A stretch of 64,000 nucleotides of DNA from Hyphomonas sp. Mor2 (GTDB lineage Bacteria; Pseudomonadota; Alphaproteobacteria; Caulobacterales; Hyphomonadaceae). The notes under the pieces were generated by a model that made no database searches, had not been told where the DNA came from, and worked only from the letters and a program-made list of their open reading frames with translations. Where the stretch lies: NCBI RefSeq assembly GCF_001854405.1, contig NZ_CP017718.1:3162001-3226000 (forward strand), in the 5' to 3' direction. Made by a program: the position numbers and the translations under genes. Shown here one piece after another: positions 35,801 to 44,198 of this stretch (positions are counted from its first letter, which is position 1; each line of letters begins with the position of its first letter).

Positions 35801-35945
35801 CGAGTGGGGCGTTCTGCGCGTGCCGGACTTCCCGCCAACCGTAGAAGCCGACCCGGCTACTGGACAGCTCACGCAAGATGCAGAATCGCGCATCGGCGAA
35901 GCGTCGCTTTGGTCCATTCGCTTCGGTCTGCGTTACGAATTCTAG
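32853..35945 (+). CDS. Oar-like TonB-dependent outer-membrane receptor
   Basis: 1030 residues from ATG 32853 (GAGAGGG 8 nt upstream). Signal MSNWKLLSGVAAASIMTAAIVAPAEAQ, then a carboxypeptidase-regulatory-like domain (VRGTVTNDAGAAVNGATVTIRDTQTG, residues ~30-115), a plug (NAPTINRNITDVLRIDPRIYVDESRG and FNSLTLDGVRLNDGFGLN) and a 22-strand barrel ending in Phe (WSIRFGLRYEF). This is the Oar/TonB-receptor type lacking an obvious N-terminal TonB box but with the plug conserved. A putative PHO box lies upstream and a strong terminator follows. Codon use favours CCA for Pro more than in neighbours. Confidence 0.93.
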   Translation: MSNWKLLSGVAAASIMTAAIVAPAEAQVTTSEVRGTVTNDAGAAVNGATVTIRDTQTGLTRSTTTGASGAYAIRNLPISTSYTVTVSAESLQTQQVDNVPLVLGDTTNLSFSLTADADRTLDTIVVTASATDLIQTAVGPNATFGLETLQNAPTINRNITDVLRIDPRIYVDESRGAINPVQCGGKNPRFNSLTLDGVRLNDGFGLNSNGYPTERQPFPFDAIEQVAVELSPFDVEYGGFTACNINAVTKSGTNEFHGSAFVDYTSDSLQGDSLEGSSVRANPFDEYRYGAQIAGPIIKDKLFFSVAYEKLEGANTFDRGPIGSGAINEVDITQAELDEIARIARDVYGYDVGEIPTSLDVEDEKLLVKLDWNINNQHRAAFTYNYNEGFNFTESDGDLDEFEFSNHLYERGAELNQYVGFLYSDWTDNFSTEIRLGYVELDNRQISIGGTDFGEITIETDDVDVYIGGDDSRQSNKLDYSILNMAFKGFYQLNDHAITFGYEREELDIFNLFIQHTETEIDFDRNPAVVDPTDTRDPAIVNFELGLADNVNYNNAPSGNPLDAAADWGYAVNTAYVQDEFGIGDNVNVILGIRYDWWETDDAPVTNPDFLADYGFSNGQTLDGIGLLQPRFAFTWDAKDNLAVRGGFGLYSGGDPNVWLSNNYSNNNVLQFGQDGGGFGLEDGVTSLFSIPYTDCEDGVPVGPGWCVPQVLADAVAGGTGSNFEINYLDPDFEIPSEWKFALGATWYPNIAANNFLGGEYVVNGDLLFSDSSNSAMILRADLVPNGTDADGVPQFSSVREGAFVLTNSNVGNRSFTASISVAKEYENGFDWAFGYAYNDAEDVQPMTSSVAFSNYNNRAYTSPQEDIRSRSDYNISHRFTLLANYEKEFFGDYATNLSAFGTARSGQPYSLIRNDRGSSAFGFNPFVDPQGILIPGAERNGEDGSWFSKIDLRAEQEFPGLRPDDRTSAFIVIDNFTNLINDEWGVLRVPDFPPTVEADPATGQLTQDAESRIGEASLWSIRFGLRYEF

Positions 35946-35970
35946 GCCCTCGGCCAGGAATGACTTGGAA

Positions 35971-35998
35971 GGGCGGTGCAGAACGCACCGCCCTTTTT
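35971..35998 (+). terminator. Rho-independent terminator of the TonB receptor gene
   Basis: Perfect 9-bp stem GGGCGGTGC (35971-35979)/GCACCGCCC (35985-35993), loop of 5, then TTTTT. It lies 25 bp past the receptor stop and 38 bp before aguA. Confidence 0.93.
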
Positions 35999-36036
35999 CT
36001 TTGTGCTTTTCCCGCACCTATGGCAAAGGCGCCGCG

Positions 36037-37053
36037 ATGAGCCAGGACTGCATATATGTTCCACCGGAATGGGCCCCGCAGGCGGCGGTCTGGGTCGGCT
36101 GGCCGCACATTCGCGGCGAATGGGGCGAGGCCTTCAATGGCGCGCGGGCAGAGATTGCAGACTTTGTCCGGGCCCTGTCCAAAGGCACACCGGTGCGCAT
36201 CGCCTGCGGGTCGCGTGAGGCCTATACCAGCGCCTGGCTGGCGCTTGAGGGGCTGATTGAAACGGGCCGGGTACAGCTGCACACGGTCTTGTCCGGCGAT
36301 ATCTGGCTGCGTGATACCGGACCGGTGCTGGCGCGTCAGGGCAGATCAAGAACGGCGCTTCGATTTCAGTTCAATGGCTGGGGCGGCAAATATGTGATGC
36401 CCGGCGACACCGAAACGGCGCAGGCCATCGCTTCGGTCGATCGCGTTTCGGTTGAAACTTTTCCCTTCGTGCTCGAGGGCGGCGCGGTCGACCTGGATGG
36501 GGCCGGGCGTTTGCTGACGACCCGGCAATGCGTCCTCAATCCAAACCGCAATCCCGGCTGGACCGAGATGCAGGCGGAGCAGGCCCTGAAACACGCTTTC
36601 GGGGTAGAGCAGGTGATCTGGCTGGATCAAGGGCTGTCGAATGACCATACGGATGGACATGTCGACAATATCGCCCGCTTTGTCGGTCCGGGACGCGTGA
36701 TCTGCCAGGCGCCGTCGGGGGCGGACGATCCCAATGCGCAAACCCTTGGACAGGTTGAGGACACTCTCCGTGAGGCCGGACTGCACGTTGTGACGATCCC
36801 GTCTCCCGGCCTGATCACGGACGCTGGCGGCGCACCGGTTCCGGCGAGCCATGCGAACTTTCTGATCAGCAACAAAATGATCTTCCTGCCGGTCTATGAG
36901 GACACCTACTCGCCTCTGGCGGGCGAGGCCCTGGCGCAGGCGATGCCGGGCTTTGAGGTGGTTGCCTTGCCGGCGCGCCATATCTTATCTGGCGGCGGCG
37001 CCTTTCATTGCATGACCCAGCAAGTGCCTGAGTTTGAGGAGATCACCCCATGA
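36037..37053 (+). CDS. aguA: Agmatine deiminase
   Basis: 338 residues from ATG 36037. Porphyromonas-type peptidyl-arginine/agmatine deiminase fold: AAVWVGWPHIRGEW near 15, LRDTGPVL near 92, FNGWGGKY near 110, FVLEGGAVDLDG near 148, SNDHTDGHVDNIARF near 203 and the catalytic Cys in GGGAFHCMTQQVP at the end. Converts agmatine to N-carbamoylputrescine plus ammonia. Followed by aguB with ATGA overlap at 37050, so the pair makes putrescine from agmatine without urea. Confidence 0.95.
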   Translation: MSQDCIYVPPEWAPQAAVWVGWPHIRGEWGEAFNGARAEIADFVRALSKGTPVRIACGSREAYTSAWLALEGLIETGRVQLHTVLSGDIWLRDTGPVLARQGRSRTALRFQFNGWGGKYVMPGDTETAQAIASVDRVSVETFPFVLEGGAVDLDGAGRLLTTRQCVLNPNRNPGWTEMQAEQALKHAFGVEQVIWLDQGLSNDHTDGHVDNIARFVGPGRVICQAPSGADDPNAQTLGQVEDTLREAGLHVVTIPSPGLITDAGGAPVPASHANFLISNKMIFLPVYEDTYSPLAGEALAQAMPGFEVVALPARHILSGGGAFHCMTQQVPEFEEITP

Positions 37054-37895
37054 GCCGGAAAATGAGCGCTGCGGGCCTGCAGCTCGCCTTTGCCAAGGGC
37101 GATATGGCCGAGAACATTTCGCGGGTTGAGCGCGCCGTTCGGGACGCTGCGGGCCAGGGCGCGGACATCATCCTGCCGCCGGAACTGTTCTGTGATCACT
37201 ATTTCTGCAAGACCCAGGAAGAGCATCACTTTGCCACCGCCTATCCCTGGCAGGCGCATCCCGCCGTCATCGCGATGCAGGCCCTCGCGCGTGAGCTGGA
37301 TGTGGTGATTCCGGTTTCCATCTTTGAAAAGGACGGGCCAGAATATTTCAATTCGGTGGTGCTGGTCGATGCCGGGGGCGACGCGCTGGGCGTCTATCGC
37401 AAGAGCCATATTCCTGACGGCCCGGGCTATCAGGAGAAATTCTATTTCCGCCCCGGCGATACCGGCTTCAAGGTCTGGGACACGCGCAAGGGCCGGATCG
37501 GCGTCGGCATATGCTGGGATCAATGGTTCCCGGAAGCCGCCCGCGCCATGGCGCTGATGGGCGCAGATATCCTGCTCTACCCGACCGCGATCGGCGCCGA
37601 ACCGCAGGATGAAACGCTAGACACGGCGGCCCGCTGGCGCCGCGCCATGCAGGGCCACGCCGTCAGCAATGTCATCCCCGTCGTGGCCGCCAATCGCGTG
37701 GGCGATGAAGACGGCCAGGTCTTTTATGGCACCAGTTTCATCTGCGATCATGTCGGTGAAATCGCGGCGGATCTGGACCGCGTCGAGCAAGGTATCGTGT
37801 CCGCGACCTTCGATCTGGACGAGATTGATCGTGAGCGGGCGGCCTGGGGATTTTTCAGAGATCGCAGACCGGATCTGTACAAGCAACTCACCTGA
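37050..37895 (+). CDS. aguB: N-carbamoylputrescine amidase
   Basis: 281-residue nitrilase-superfamily enzyme hydrolysing N-carbamoylputrescine to putrescine, CO2 and ammonia. Catalytic triad: Glu in ILPPELFCDHYF near residue 45, Lys in YRKSHIPDGPGYQEKFYF near 118, Cys in GVGICWDQWFPEAAR near 155. The DQWFPE segment is typical of AguB. It overlaps aguA by 4 bases. Confidence 0.95.
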   Translation: MSRKMSAAGLQLAFAKGDMAENISRVERAVRDAAGQGADIILPPELFCDHYFCKTQEEHHFATAYPWQAHPAVIAMQALARELDVVIPVSIFEKDGPEYFNSVVLVDAGGDALGVYRKSHIPDGPGYQEKFYFRPGDTGFKVWDTRKGRIGVGICWDQWFPEAARAMALMGADILLYPTAIGAEPQDETLDTAARWRRAMQGHAVSNVIPVVAANRVGDEDGQVFYGTSFICDHVGEIAADLDRVEQGIVSATFDLDEIDRERAAWGFFRDRRPDLYKQLT

Positions 37896-37942
37896 CGCAA
37901 AAACCAGGTGCATCCCCGCGCGGGATGGAATAGGGCGATGAT

Positions 37943-38566
37943 ATGGAACAATTCCTCCTCACTCCGGTGACGTCTCTGCTGATTGCAGGGAATGTGATTG
38001 CCAGTCTGATCGCCCTGTCCAATGCGCGCTTCATGGAACGAAACCTGTTTCATGTCGGACCAATTCTGTCGCGCGGCGAATGGCATCGCATGGTGACCAG
38101 CGGATTCCTGCATGGCGGCCTGATCCATCTGCTGGTCAATATGTATGTGCTCTTCATGTTTGGCGGCTTCGTGGAGCGCGTGGTCGGGCCGGTCTCGTAT
38201 CTGATCATCTATTTCGCGGCGCTGCTTGGCGGGAATGCCTGGGCGTTGCTGGAGAACCGGGCGAAAGCCTCGTATCGGGCCCTCGGCGCATCGGGCGCCA
38301 CGTCCGGCATTGTCATGAGTTTCATCCTGTTTCGGCCGTTTGAGCCTTTGATGATCTTTCCGATCCCCTTCTTCATGCCGGCCGTCGTGCTCGGCATCCT
38401 GTTTGTTGTCGTCAGCGCGATCCTGGCGCAGCGCGAAAACAAGACGATCGGCCATGAAGCGCATCTGGGCGGCGCGCTGGCGGGCATTCTCGCGACCATC
38501 GCCGTGCAGCCAGCCGCATTGGCAAACTTTTCCGGCCAGATCTCACAGGCTCTGGGGGGCGGATGA
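37943..38566 (+). CDS. Rhomboid intramembrane serine protease
   Basis: 207 residues with six hydrophobic segments. Active site: Ser in ALGASGATSGIVM and His in HEAHLGGALAGIL; SGFLHGGLIHLLVNMYVLFMFGG carries the HxxxN loop of the family. It cleaves transmembrane substrates within the inner membrane. It lies 47 bp after aguB and its stop overlaps the zapE start (ATGA at 38563). Confidence 0.93.
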   Translation: MEQFLLTPVTSLLIAGNVIASLIALSNARFMERNLFHVGPILSRGEWHRMVTSGFLHGGLIHLLVNMYVLFMFGGFVERVVGPVSYLIIYFAALLGGNAWALLENRAKASYRALGASGATSGIVMSFILFRPFEPLMIFPIPFFMPAVVLGILFVVVSAILAQRENKTIGHEAHLGGALAGILATIAVQPAALANFSGQISQALGGG

Positions 38567-39651
38567 ACGTGGGGGCGGTGTCCAGGACCCTTCAGGCGCG
38601 CATCGATGGTGGTGCGCTGAGCCGTGATCCGGCCCAGATCGAGGCGGCCGAAAAGCTGGATGATCTTCTGGTGCGCTTGCAGAAATCCGGCAAAGGCGGC
38701 TGGTTCTCCAAGCCCAAACCGGCCCGTGGCCTGTATCTCTGGGGCGGAGTCGGGCGCGGCAAGTCCATGCTGATGGATGTGTTCTTCGCCGAGGCGCCGG
38801 TCAAAGCCATGCGCGTCCACTTTCACGAGTTCATGGGCCGGGTGCAGGACCGTCTCAACACGGCGCGCAAACGCAAGGACGTGTCCAATCCGATCTTCCC
38901 GGTGGCCAAGCAATTTGCCTCCGAAGCCCAGTTGATCTGCTTTGATGAGTTTCAGGTCACCCAAATCGCCGATGCGATGATCCTGGCGGGTCTGTTCGAG
39001 GATCTGTTCAAGCGCGGCGTGACCGTTGTGGCGACCTCCAACCGGCATCCGGATGAGCTCTACAAGGACGGCCTCAACCGGCACCTCTTTGTGCCCTTCA
39101 TCGAATTGTTGAAGCAGCAAACCGAAGTGTACGAGCTGGCCTCAGACCGCGATTATCGCCTCGAGCGCCTGACCGAGGCGCCGGTCTGGTATGCCATGGC
39201 CGAGGGCAGTGACGCGCTCGATCAATCCTTCGAACGCCTGACGCTTGGCGCCGCGCCGCAAAGCTGCATGCTGACCATCAAGGGGCGCAAACTGCCGGTC
39301 ACGCGCGAGGCGGCTGGTGTCGCCCGGTTCACCTTTGACGAACTTTGCGCCCGCCCGCTCTGGGCCGAGGATTACCGCGCTGTTGCGGCGACATTTCATA
39401 CGATCCTGCTGGAAAACATTCCGACGCTGAGCCCGGCCAAACGCAATGAAGCGGCCAGGTTCGTCACCCTGATCGACACGCTTTATGAAGCCAAGGTCAA
39501 ACTGATTGCCAGCGCCGCAGCGGAGCCCGAACAGCTTTATCCCGAAGGCGATGGCAGCTTCGAATTCCAGCGCACCGCGAGTCGGCTACATGAAATGAGG
39601 TCCATCGAATATATGGCCGAGGCGCATATCATTCCGATGGACCAGAAGTGA
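38563..39651 (+). CDS. zapE: Cell division protein ZapE (AFG1-like ATPase)
   Basis: 362 residues. GLYLWGGVGRGKSMLMDVFF (Walker A GGVGRGKS) near residue 60, LICFDEFQVTQIADAMIL (Walker B FDEFQ) near 125, VVATSNRHPDELYKDGLNR (sensor-1/Arg), and a C-terminal FDELCARPLWAEDYRAV mark the AFG1/ZapE family. ZapE associates with the Z ring late in division in E. coli. Family members are found next to unrelated genes; the rhomboid overlap suggests cotranscription here. Confidence 0.93.
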   Translation: MNVGAVSRTLQARIDGGALSRDPAQIEAAEKLDDLLVRLQKSGKGGWFSKPKPARGLYLWGGVGRGKSMLMDVFFAEAPVKAMRVHFHEFMGRVQDRLNTARKRKDVSNPIFPVAKQFASEAQLICFDEFQVTQIADAMILAGLFEDLFKRGVTVVATSNRHPDELYKDGLNRHLFVPFIELLKQQTEVYELASDRDYRLERLTEAPVWYAMAEGSDALDQSFERLTLGAAPQSCMLTIKGRKLPVTREAAGVARFTFDELCARPLWAEDYRAVAATFHTILLENIPTLSPAKRNEAARFVTLIDTLYEAKVKLIASAAAEPEQLYPEGDGSFEFQRTASRLHEMRSIEYMAEAHIIPMDQK

Positions 39652-39829
39652 GCCGCCGAGGTCCGCGAAAACTGGGAGGGAGGAAACGTTTTGGCCGACC
39701 TCAGCGACAAGAGATTGCTCTCTCACCTTAGCTTACGCACCCTTAATCCATTCGGATCAAACTTTTTTTCTGGCGAAATCAAGTATCAGCGCCAAATTGC
39801 GACACTGGGCAAAACATGGAGAGAGACTC

Positions 39830-40333
39830 ATGGGCGATACGATTTCTTTCATGCTGAAATCGGCGACAGGGCAGATCCTGCCGGCGATGGCCAGCACGCT
39901 CAAAAAGGGACGGGCTTTTGCGATCGACAAGGGCGTGGAGGAATCCGTCCTTCTGTCGGCGCGCCTCTATCCTGACATGATGCCTTTGCTGAACCAGTAT
40001 CTGATGGCGTCCGAAACACCGGCGCGGGCGGCGGCCCGGATTGCCGGACGCGACATGCCGGACCTGCCCGATACTGAGACCACGATCGATGAAATCCTGG
40101 AGCGGATCGAGCGGTGCAATCAGTTTGTGCAGGACATCGAGGATGAAGACCTCGACGTGAACGAACGCAAGGTCATGGAAATTCCACTCGGCCAGATGAC
40201 CGTGAACTGGGAAGGCCGCCAATATCTGTCGACCTTCGTCATCCCGAACATGCACTTTCATGCCTCAATCGCATTCGCCCTGCTGCGCCATCAGGGCGTG
40301 GAGATTGGCAAACGCGATTTCCTGATGGCATAG
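39830..40333 (+). CDS. DUF1993 family protein
   Basis: 167 residues from ATG 39830 (GGAGAGA upstream). MLPLLNQYLMASETPARAAARIAG and TIDEILERIERCNQFVQDI match the helical bundle of DUF1993, with MTVNWEGRQYLSTFVIPNMHFHASIAFALLRHQGVEIGKRDFL at the C-terminus (NMHFHxxxAxxLLRxxG). These belong to the DinB-like four-helix fold, often with metal-binding His, but function is unproven. Confidence 0.88.
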   Translation: MGDTISFMLKSATGQILPAMASTLKKGRAFAIDKGVEESVLLSARLYPDMMPLLNQYLMASETPARAAARIAGRDMPDLPDTETTIDEILERIERCNQFVQDIEDEDLDVNERKVMEIPLGQMTVNWEGRQYLSTFVIPNMHFHASIAFALLRHQGVEIGKRDFLMA

Positions 40334-40393
40334 TCGCCAAGTCCGTTTGCCGACTCTCTCATGCGCCAGCGGTCAGCTATTCAAGGAGACTGC

Positions 40394-41368
40394 ATGGCCC
40401 AATTGAAACTCGCTTTGGTCGCCGCGATTGCGCTTGGTCTGTCCGCTTGCGCGAAGGAGGCGGGCTACCAACCGGAGCATTTTGAGGCTGAACCAGCGAT
40501 TGCGATGCTGCAGGCCTTGAGCGCGGATGAAATGAAGGGTAGGAAAGTCGGGACGCCGGAAAATGCCAAGGCGCGTGCGATGATTGTGGACCGGTTTGAG
40601 GCCTTAGGCCTCGCGCCCGTGGGAGACAGTTACGAGCTGCCCTTTACCTATGGCGCCTTTGCCGACCCGGAGACGGGCGCCGATAGCCAACCTGAAAAGA
40701 GCGGGATCAATGTCGCTGGGCGGCTGGAAGGGACGACGGGCAGCGATCTCACCATGATCATCACCGCGCATTATGATCATGTCGGCGAAATTGACGGCGA
40801 GATCTATAATGGCGCCGACGATAATGCTTCCGGGGTTGTGGGTCTGCTCGCGGCGGCTGAATATTTTTCGCAGCGCCTGCCGCAGCACGATGTGATCTTC
40901 CTGGCGTTTGATGCGGAAGAAGACCGCCTGGGGGGCTCGATTGCTTTCGTGGCGAGCCCGCCAATCTCCCTCGATCAGGTTGCGCTCAATCTGAACTTCG
41001 ACATGCTCTCGCGCGGCGACAATGGCATACTCTGGGCGTCCGGAACGTCACACTGGCCAGACATGAAACCCTATGTGGCAACCGTCGCATCCGCCGCGCC
41101 CGTGCAGATTGAAATGGGCTTCGATGAGGGCAGCACCCGCGATGACTGGACCTTGCTCTCCGATCATGCGGCCTTTTTCCGGGCCGGTATTCCGCATGTC
41201 TATTTCGGCGTTGAAGATCACGAAGACTATCATCGGCCCAGCGATGATTTCGACAAGATCGACCAGGACTGGTTCCTGCGCTCCATCGACAGCGTCGTGA
41301 TGATGGCGACGGCGTTCGACGCCCGGCTTGATGAAATTTATGCGATGAGACAAGCGGCATCCGATTAG
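40394..41368 (+). CDS. M28-family zinc peptidase lipoprotein
   Basis: 324 residues from ATG 40394 (AAGGAG upstream). Lipoprotein signal MAQLKLALVAAIALGLSAC (lipobox LSAC). M28 metal ligands appear in order: MIITAHYDHVG, YNGADDNASGVVGLLAAAEYF (bridging Asp), FLAFDAEEDRLGGSIAF (catalytic Glu-Glu), NLNFDML (Asp) and EDHEDYHRPSDDF (His). An aminopeptidase anchored on the periplasmic side. Confidence 0.93.
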   Translation: MAQLKLALVAAIALGLSACAKEAGYQPEHFEAEPAIAMLQALSADEMKGRKVGTPENAKARAMIVDRFEALGLAPVGDSYELPFTYGAFADPETGADSQPEKSGINVAGRLEGTTGSDLTMIITAHYDHVGEIDGEIYNGADDNASGVVGLLAAAEYFSQRLPQHDVIFLAFDAEEDRLGGSIAFVASPPISLDQVALNLNFDMLSRGDNGILWASGTSHWPDMKPYVATVASAAPVQIEMGFDEGSTRDDWTLLSDHAAFFRAGIPHVYFGVEDHEDYHRPSDDFDKIDQDWFLRSIDSVVMMATAFDARLDEIYAMRQAASD

Positions 41369-41551
41369 AGCGTTTCCGCTAGACCCCTGTCACACTTGAA
41401 CTATTCGCGAGCCCTGCTCTGCGACTGATTTTCAGTCGCCTTGCAAATGCTTCGCACTTTCATAATCAATTGTTTTTATTGAATTTTTTCTTGGAAAAAC
41501 GCCGACTCAGTTCTATATCTGTGTCCTAGGTAGTTTTACGGAGTGGTCCCC

Positions 41552-42031
41552 ATGAAAGGCGACGCAAAAGTCATCGAATTTCTCAACGCAGCGCTCAAGA
41601 ACGAACTGACAGCGATCAACCAGTACTTTCTGCATTCCCGCATGCTGAAGGATTGGGGCGTCAGCAAGCTTGGTGAGTATGAGTACAAGGAATCCATCGA
41701 AGAGATGAATCATGCCGATTGGCTGATCGAGCGGATTCTCTTCCTCGGTGGCCTCCCCAATCTCCAGGATCTCGGCAAGTTGCGGATCGGCGAAACGGTC
41801 GAGGAAATCCTCAAATGCGATCTTGCGCTCGAGGAAGACGCGATCCCATTGCTGCGCGACGCGATGGAATATTGCGAAAAGCAGCGCGACTATGTCAGCC
41901 GCGATCTGTTCGGCAAGATCCTCCACAATGAGGAAGAGCATGTCGATTATATCGAAACCCAGTTCGATCTGATCGCCCGTGTCGGGATCGAGAATTACAT
42001 TTCACTGCAATCGGAAGCCAACGCCCACTAA
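41552..42031 (+). CDS. bfr: Bacterioferritin
   Basis: 159-residue iron-storage subunit that assembles into a 24-mer cage with heme at dimer interfaces. Starting at ATG 41552 the ferroxidase residues fall at their usual numbers: E18, E51, H54, E94, E127 and H130, with heme ligand M52 ([12 protein letters not shown]). GGAG precedes the start. Followed after 23 bp by a CDGSH iron-sulfur gene on the same strand, so iron storage and cluster proteins may be co-expressed. Confidence 0.97.
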   Translation: MKGDAKVIEFLNAALKNELTAINQYFLHSRMLKDWGVSKLGEYEYKESIEEMNHADWLIERILFLGGLPNLQDLGKLRIGETVEEILKCDLALEEDAIPLLRDAMEYCEKQRDYVSRDLFGKILHNEEEHVDYIETQFDLIARVGIENYISLQSEANAH

Positions 42032-42054
42032 CCCACCACACCTGGAGCAGGACC

Positions 42055-42711
42055 ATGTCGAAAACCACGATCTTTGAATACAAAGGCGACGCTCAAACCG
42101 TCACGTGGGATCGACGCTTGTGCATCCATGTCGGAGAATGCGGCCGGGCCAAAGGCGATCTGTTTGTCACCGGCCGCGATCCCTGGTGCGATCCCAACCT
42201 GTCAGACATGGACAAGACCGAGGCCATTGTCGCGCGCTGTCCAACCGGTGCGCTGGCTGTAAAGGGCGGCGATGGCGCTTATCTGACCGAACCCGTACCG
42301 GCCGAGAATGACGTGCATGTCTCCAATGACGGCCCGCTCTATGTGTCGGGCGAGCTGTCCGTCGACGGGGCCAGTGACGACATGCACTCGGTCAGGCGCC
42401 GAGCGGCGCTGTGTCGCTGCGGCGCGTCCAAGAACAAGCCCTTTTGCGACAATTCTCACAGAGATATTGGCTTCCAGGATGCTGGCGCCGTCGGCGATAC
42501 CGGGCTTGCAGAGATCGAAAGCGGTGGGCCGCTCGAGATCAAGCGCATCCCGGATGGGCCGCTGGAAGTGAGTGGCAATTATTCGATCCGCGCAGGGTCT
42601 GGCCGGGCCGCGTGGTCGGGGCGCAAGGCCTATCTCTGTCGGTGCGGTCAGTCCGCCAACAAGCCGTTCTGCGATGGCGCGCACACAAAGGCGGGCTTCA
42701 AGGCCGACTAG
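42055..42711 (+). CDS. Fer4_19 plus two CDGSH iron-sulfur domains
   Basis: 218 residues. N-terminal divergent ferredoxin-like part (WDRRLCIHVGECGRAKGD, then VARCPTGAL), then two CDGSH zinc-finger-type motifs: LCRCGASKNKPFCDNSHRDIGF and LCRCGQSANKPFCDGAHTKAGF. Each C-x-C-x2-S-x3-P-x-C-D-[GN]-[SA]-H binds a [2Fe-2S] cluster through three Cys and one His; in the first Gly is Asn. Cytoplasmic, redox or cluster-transfer role. Follows bfr. Confidence 0.92.
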   Translation: MSKTTIFEYKGDAQTVTWDRRLCIHVGECGRAKGDLFVTGRDPWCDPNLSDMDKTEAIVARCPTGALAVKGGDGAYLTEPVPAENDVHVSNDGPLYVSGELSVDGASDDMHSVRRRAALCRCGASKNKPFCDNSHRDIGFQDAGAVGDTGLAEIESGGPLEIKRIPDGPLEVSGNYSIRAGSGRAAWSGRKAYLCRCGQSANKPFCDGAHTKAGFKAD

Positions 42712-43643
42712 ATCCCGGCGCGCTCGAGCATGCGGTCAAATCCGGCCCAATATTCAGCCCGCTTGTCCGGCTTCTCCATCAGGATTTCGTGCATCGCATC
42801 CTCGACGGTGATGTGTTCGCAATTCGGCAACAGGCTCGCCACATGCGCGTGAGAGCGATTGTCGACCAGTTTCTCTTCCGCGGCGCTGGCGACGAAGACC
42901 GGAATATCAAGCGCGCGCAGGGTCTCTGGCTGGTTCATCCGGCCGAAAATATCGAGTGAAGCCCCAAGCCATCCCCAGGTCACAGGGCCGAGTGACAATT
43001 CCGGTGCCGCATCGGTCAGATCCTTGTTGAGTTGCCAGTGCGGCTCATCATGGGTGACGACATTGTCTTCGAACCGCTCAGGCGGTCCCGGCTTCTGCGC
43101 GAAATCATCCGACCGTCCCATCACCCGCATCGCCCAGATGAAATAACGCTGCACGCGTCCAAGAGGCAGACCCCACATCGGGGCGCAGAAAGCGGCGGCC
43201 TCGACTTTGACGAGTCCCTGACCGATCGCCGCCAGCGCGATCGCGCCGCCCATGGAATGGGCGAGAGACACATAAGGTCGCGGCAGCTCTTCAAACGCAT
43301 CCAGCCCATTGCGCAGCGCGCCCATGAACGTCTCGAAGCGGTCAATATGCCCCTTTTGCGGATCGTCCAGCAGCCTCTGCGACAGGCCTTGTCCCGGCCA
43401 GTCAATGATCAGTACCGCAAAACCGCGATCCTGCAGCTCGCGCGCGACCTCGAAATATTTCTCGATAAACTCCGTGCGGCCGGGACAGACAATGCAGGTG
43501 CCGCGCGGCGAAGCGGCCGTGGCCGGTGCCAGGCAGGCCCGCAATCGGCGTCCGCCCACGCCCTCAAACCAGACGATCCGGGCCCCATCCGGGCGCGGAT
43601 TGCCGGGGACATCGACAATGCGATCTGTGGTGTTCTCGTCCAT
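42708..43643 (-). CDS. Alpha/beta hydrolase, lysophospholipase (PldB)-like
   Basis: 311 residues. GTCIVCPGRTEFIEKYFEVARELQDRGFAVLIIDWPGQGLSQRL near 48-95, nucleophile elbow LAHSMGGAIALA near 128, and a C-terminal HEILMEKPDKR with catalytic His. This is a serine aminopeptidase S33/PldB-type hydrolase, acting on lysophospholipids or monoacylglycerols. Convergent with the CDGSH gene, overlapping by 4 bp. The upstream terminator separates it from the SCP2 gene. Confidence 0.87.
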   Translation of the reverse strand: MDENTTDRIVDVPGNPRPDGARIVWFEGVGGRRLRACLAPATAASPRGTCIVCPGRTEFIEKYFEVARELQDRGFAVLIIDWPGQGLSQRLLDDPQKGHIDRFETFMGALRNGLDAFEELPRPYVSLAHSMGGAIALAAIGQGLVKVEAAAFCAPMWGLPLGRVQRYFIWAMRVMGRSDDFAQKPGPPERFEDNVVTHDEPHWQLNKDLTDAAPELSLGPVTWGWLGASLDIFGRMNQPETLRALDIPVFVASAAEEKLVDNRSHAHVASLLPNCEHITVEDAMHEILMEKPDKRAEYWAGFDRMLERAGI

Positions 43644-43670
43644 TCCGCGTGCCTTAATTCCTAAGAGAAA

Positions 43671-43700
43671 GCCTCACCCCGCATGTACGCCGGATGAGGC
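43671..43700 (-). terminator. Terminator of the SCP2 gene
   Basis: Imperfect stem GCCTCATCCGGC and GCGGGGTGAGGC (read on the reverse strand) with a short loop, followed by TTTCTCTT. It stands 28 bp beyond the SCP2 stop and before the hydrolase gene. Confidence 0.75.
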
Positions 43701-43728
43701 TCTCGATCAAATCAATGAGACGTCAAGC

Positions 43729-44034
43729 TTAAGAGAGCTTGCTCATGATGCTTTGCAGTTGCATGGCGACAGACATGTCACCGAGGACTTTCAGCTTGCC
43801 CTGCATGAAGGCCATGGTCGGGTCGAGTTGACCAGCCGCCAGCTTGCCGAAGTCTTCCCAATCGACTTTCACCGTCGCATCGGCCTCTGCATCATCATTG
43901 TTGGCGACACCAGCAGCGCCGTCGATGAAGAGTTTGCCGACATCGCCGAAATCGAACTTAACTTTCTTGGAGAAACCGCTATCGCCGCCAGCAACCGCTT
44001 CAGCTGCTCTTGTTGTGAGTTCTGCGAGATCCAT
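43729..44034 (-). CDS. SCP2 sterol-binding domain protein
   Basis: 101 residues from ATG 44034 (GGGAGG 8 nt upstream). KVKFDFGDVGKLFIDGAAGVANNDDAEADATVKVDWEDFGKLAAGQLDPTMAFMQGKLKVLGDMSVAMQLQSIM is a complete single SCP2 domain. It binds acyl chains or CoA esters in a hydrophobic tunnel. It sits divergently to an acyl-CoA carboxyltransferase, consistent with fatty acid metabolism. Confidence 0.92.
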   Translation of the reverse strand: MDLAELTTRAAEAVAGGDSGFSKKVKFDFGDVGKLFIDGAAGVANNDDAEADATVKVDWEDFGKLAAGQLDPTMAFMQGKLKVLGDMSVAMQLQSIMSKLS

Positions 44035-44198
44035 GAGGAAGCCTCCCTGTAAAATGCTCCTGGCGCTGATAAAGCAGGGGAAACGGCTCGGGGCAAGGGT
44101 GCCGCTTACGTAAACTGCACCAAGTCCGATCACGCTTAAGTTCGCGGTGCAGATTTTTACCTTGACCCGCCGCCGCGGAAGGTTTCGAAACAGAGCCC

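Noticed and set aside
39691..39975. TTG-started frame after zapE with a GGAGGGAGG sequence before it
   Set aside because: A good Shine-Dalgarno is present but the frame overlaps the DUF1993 gene out of phase for ~145 bp and the product has no recognisable feature; too weak to list.
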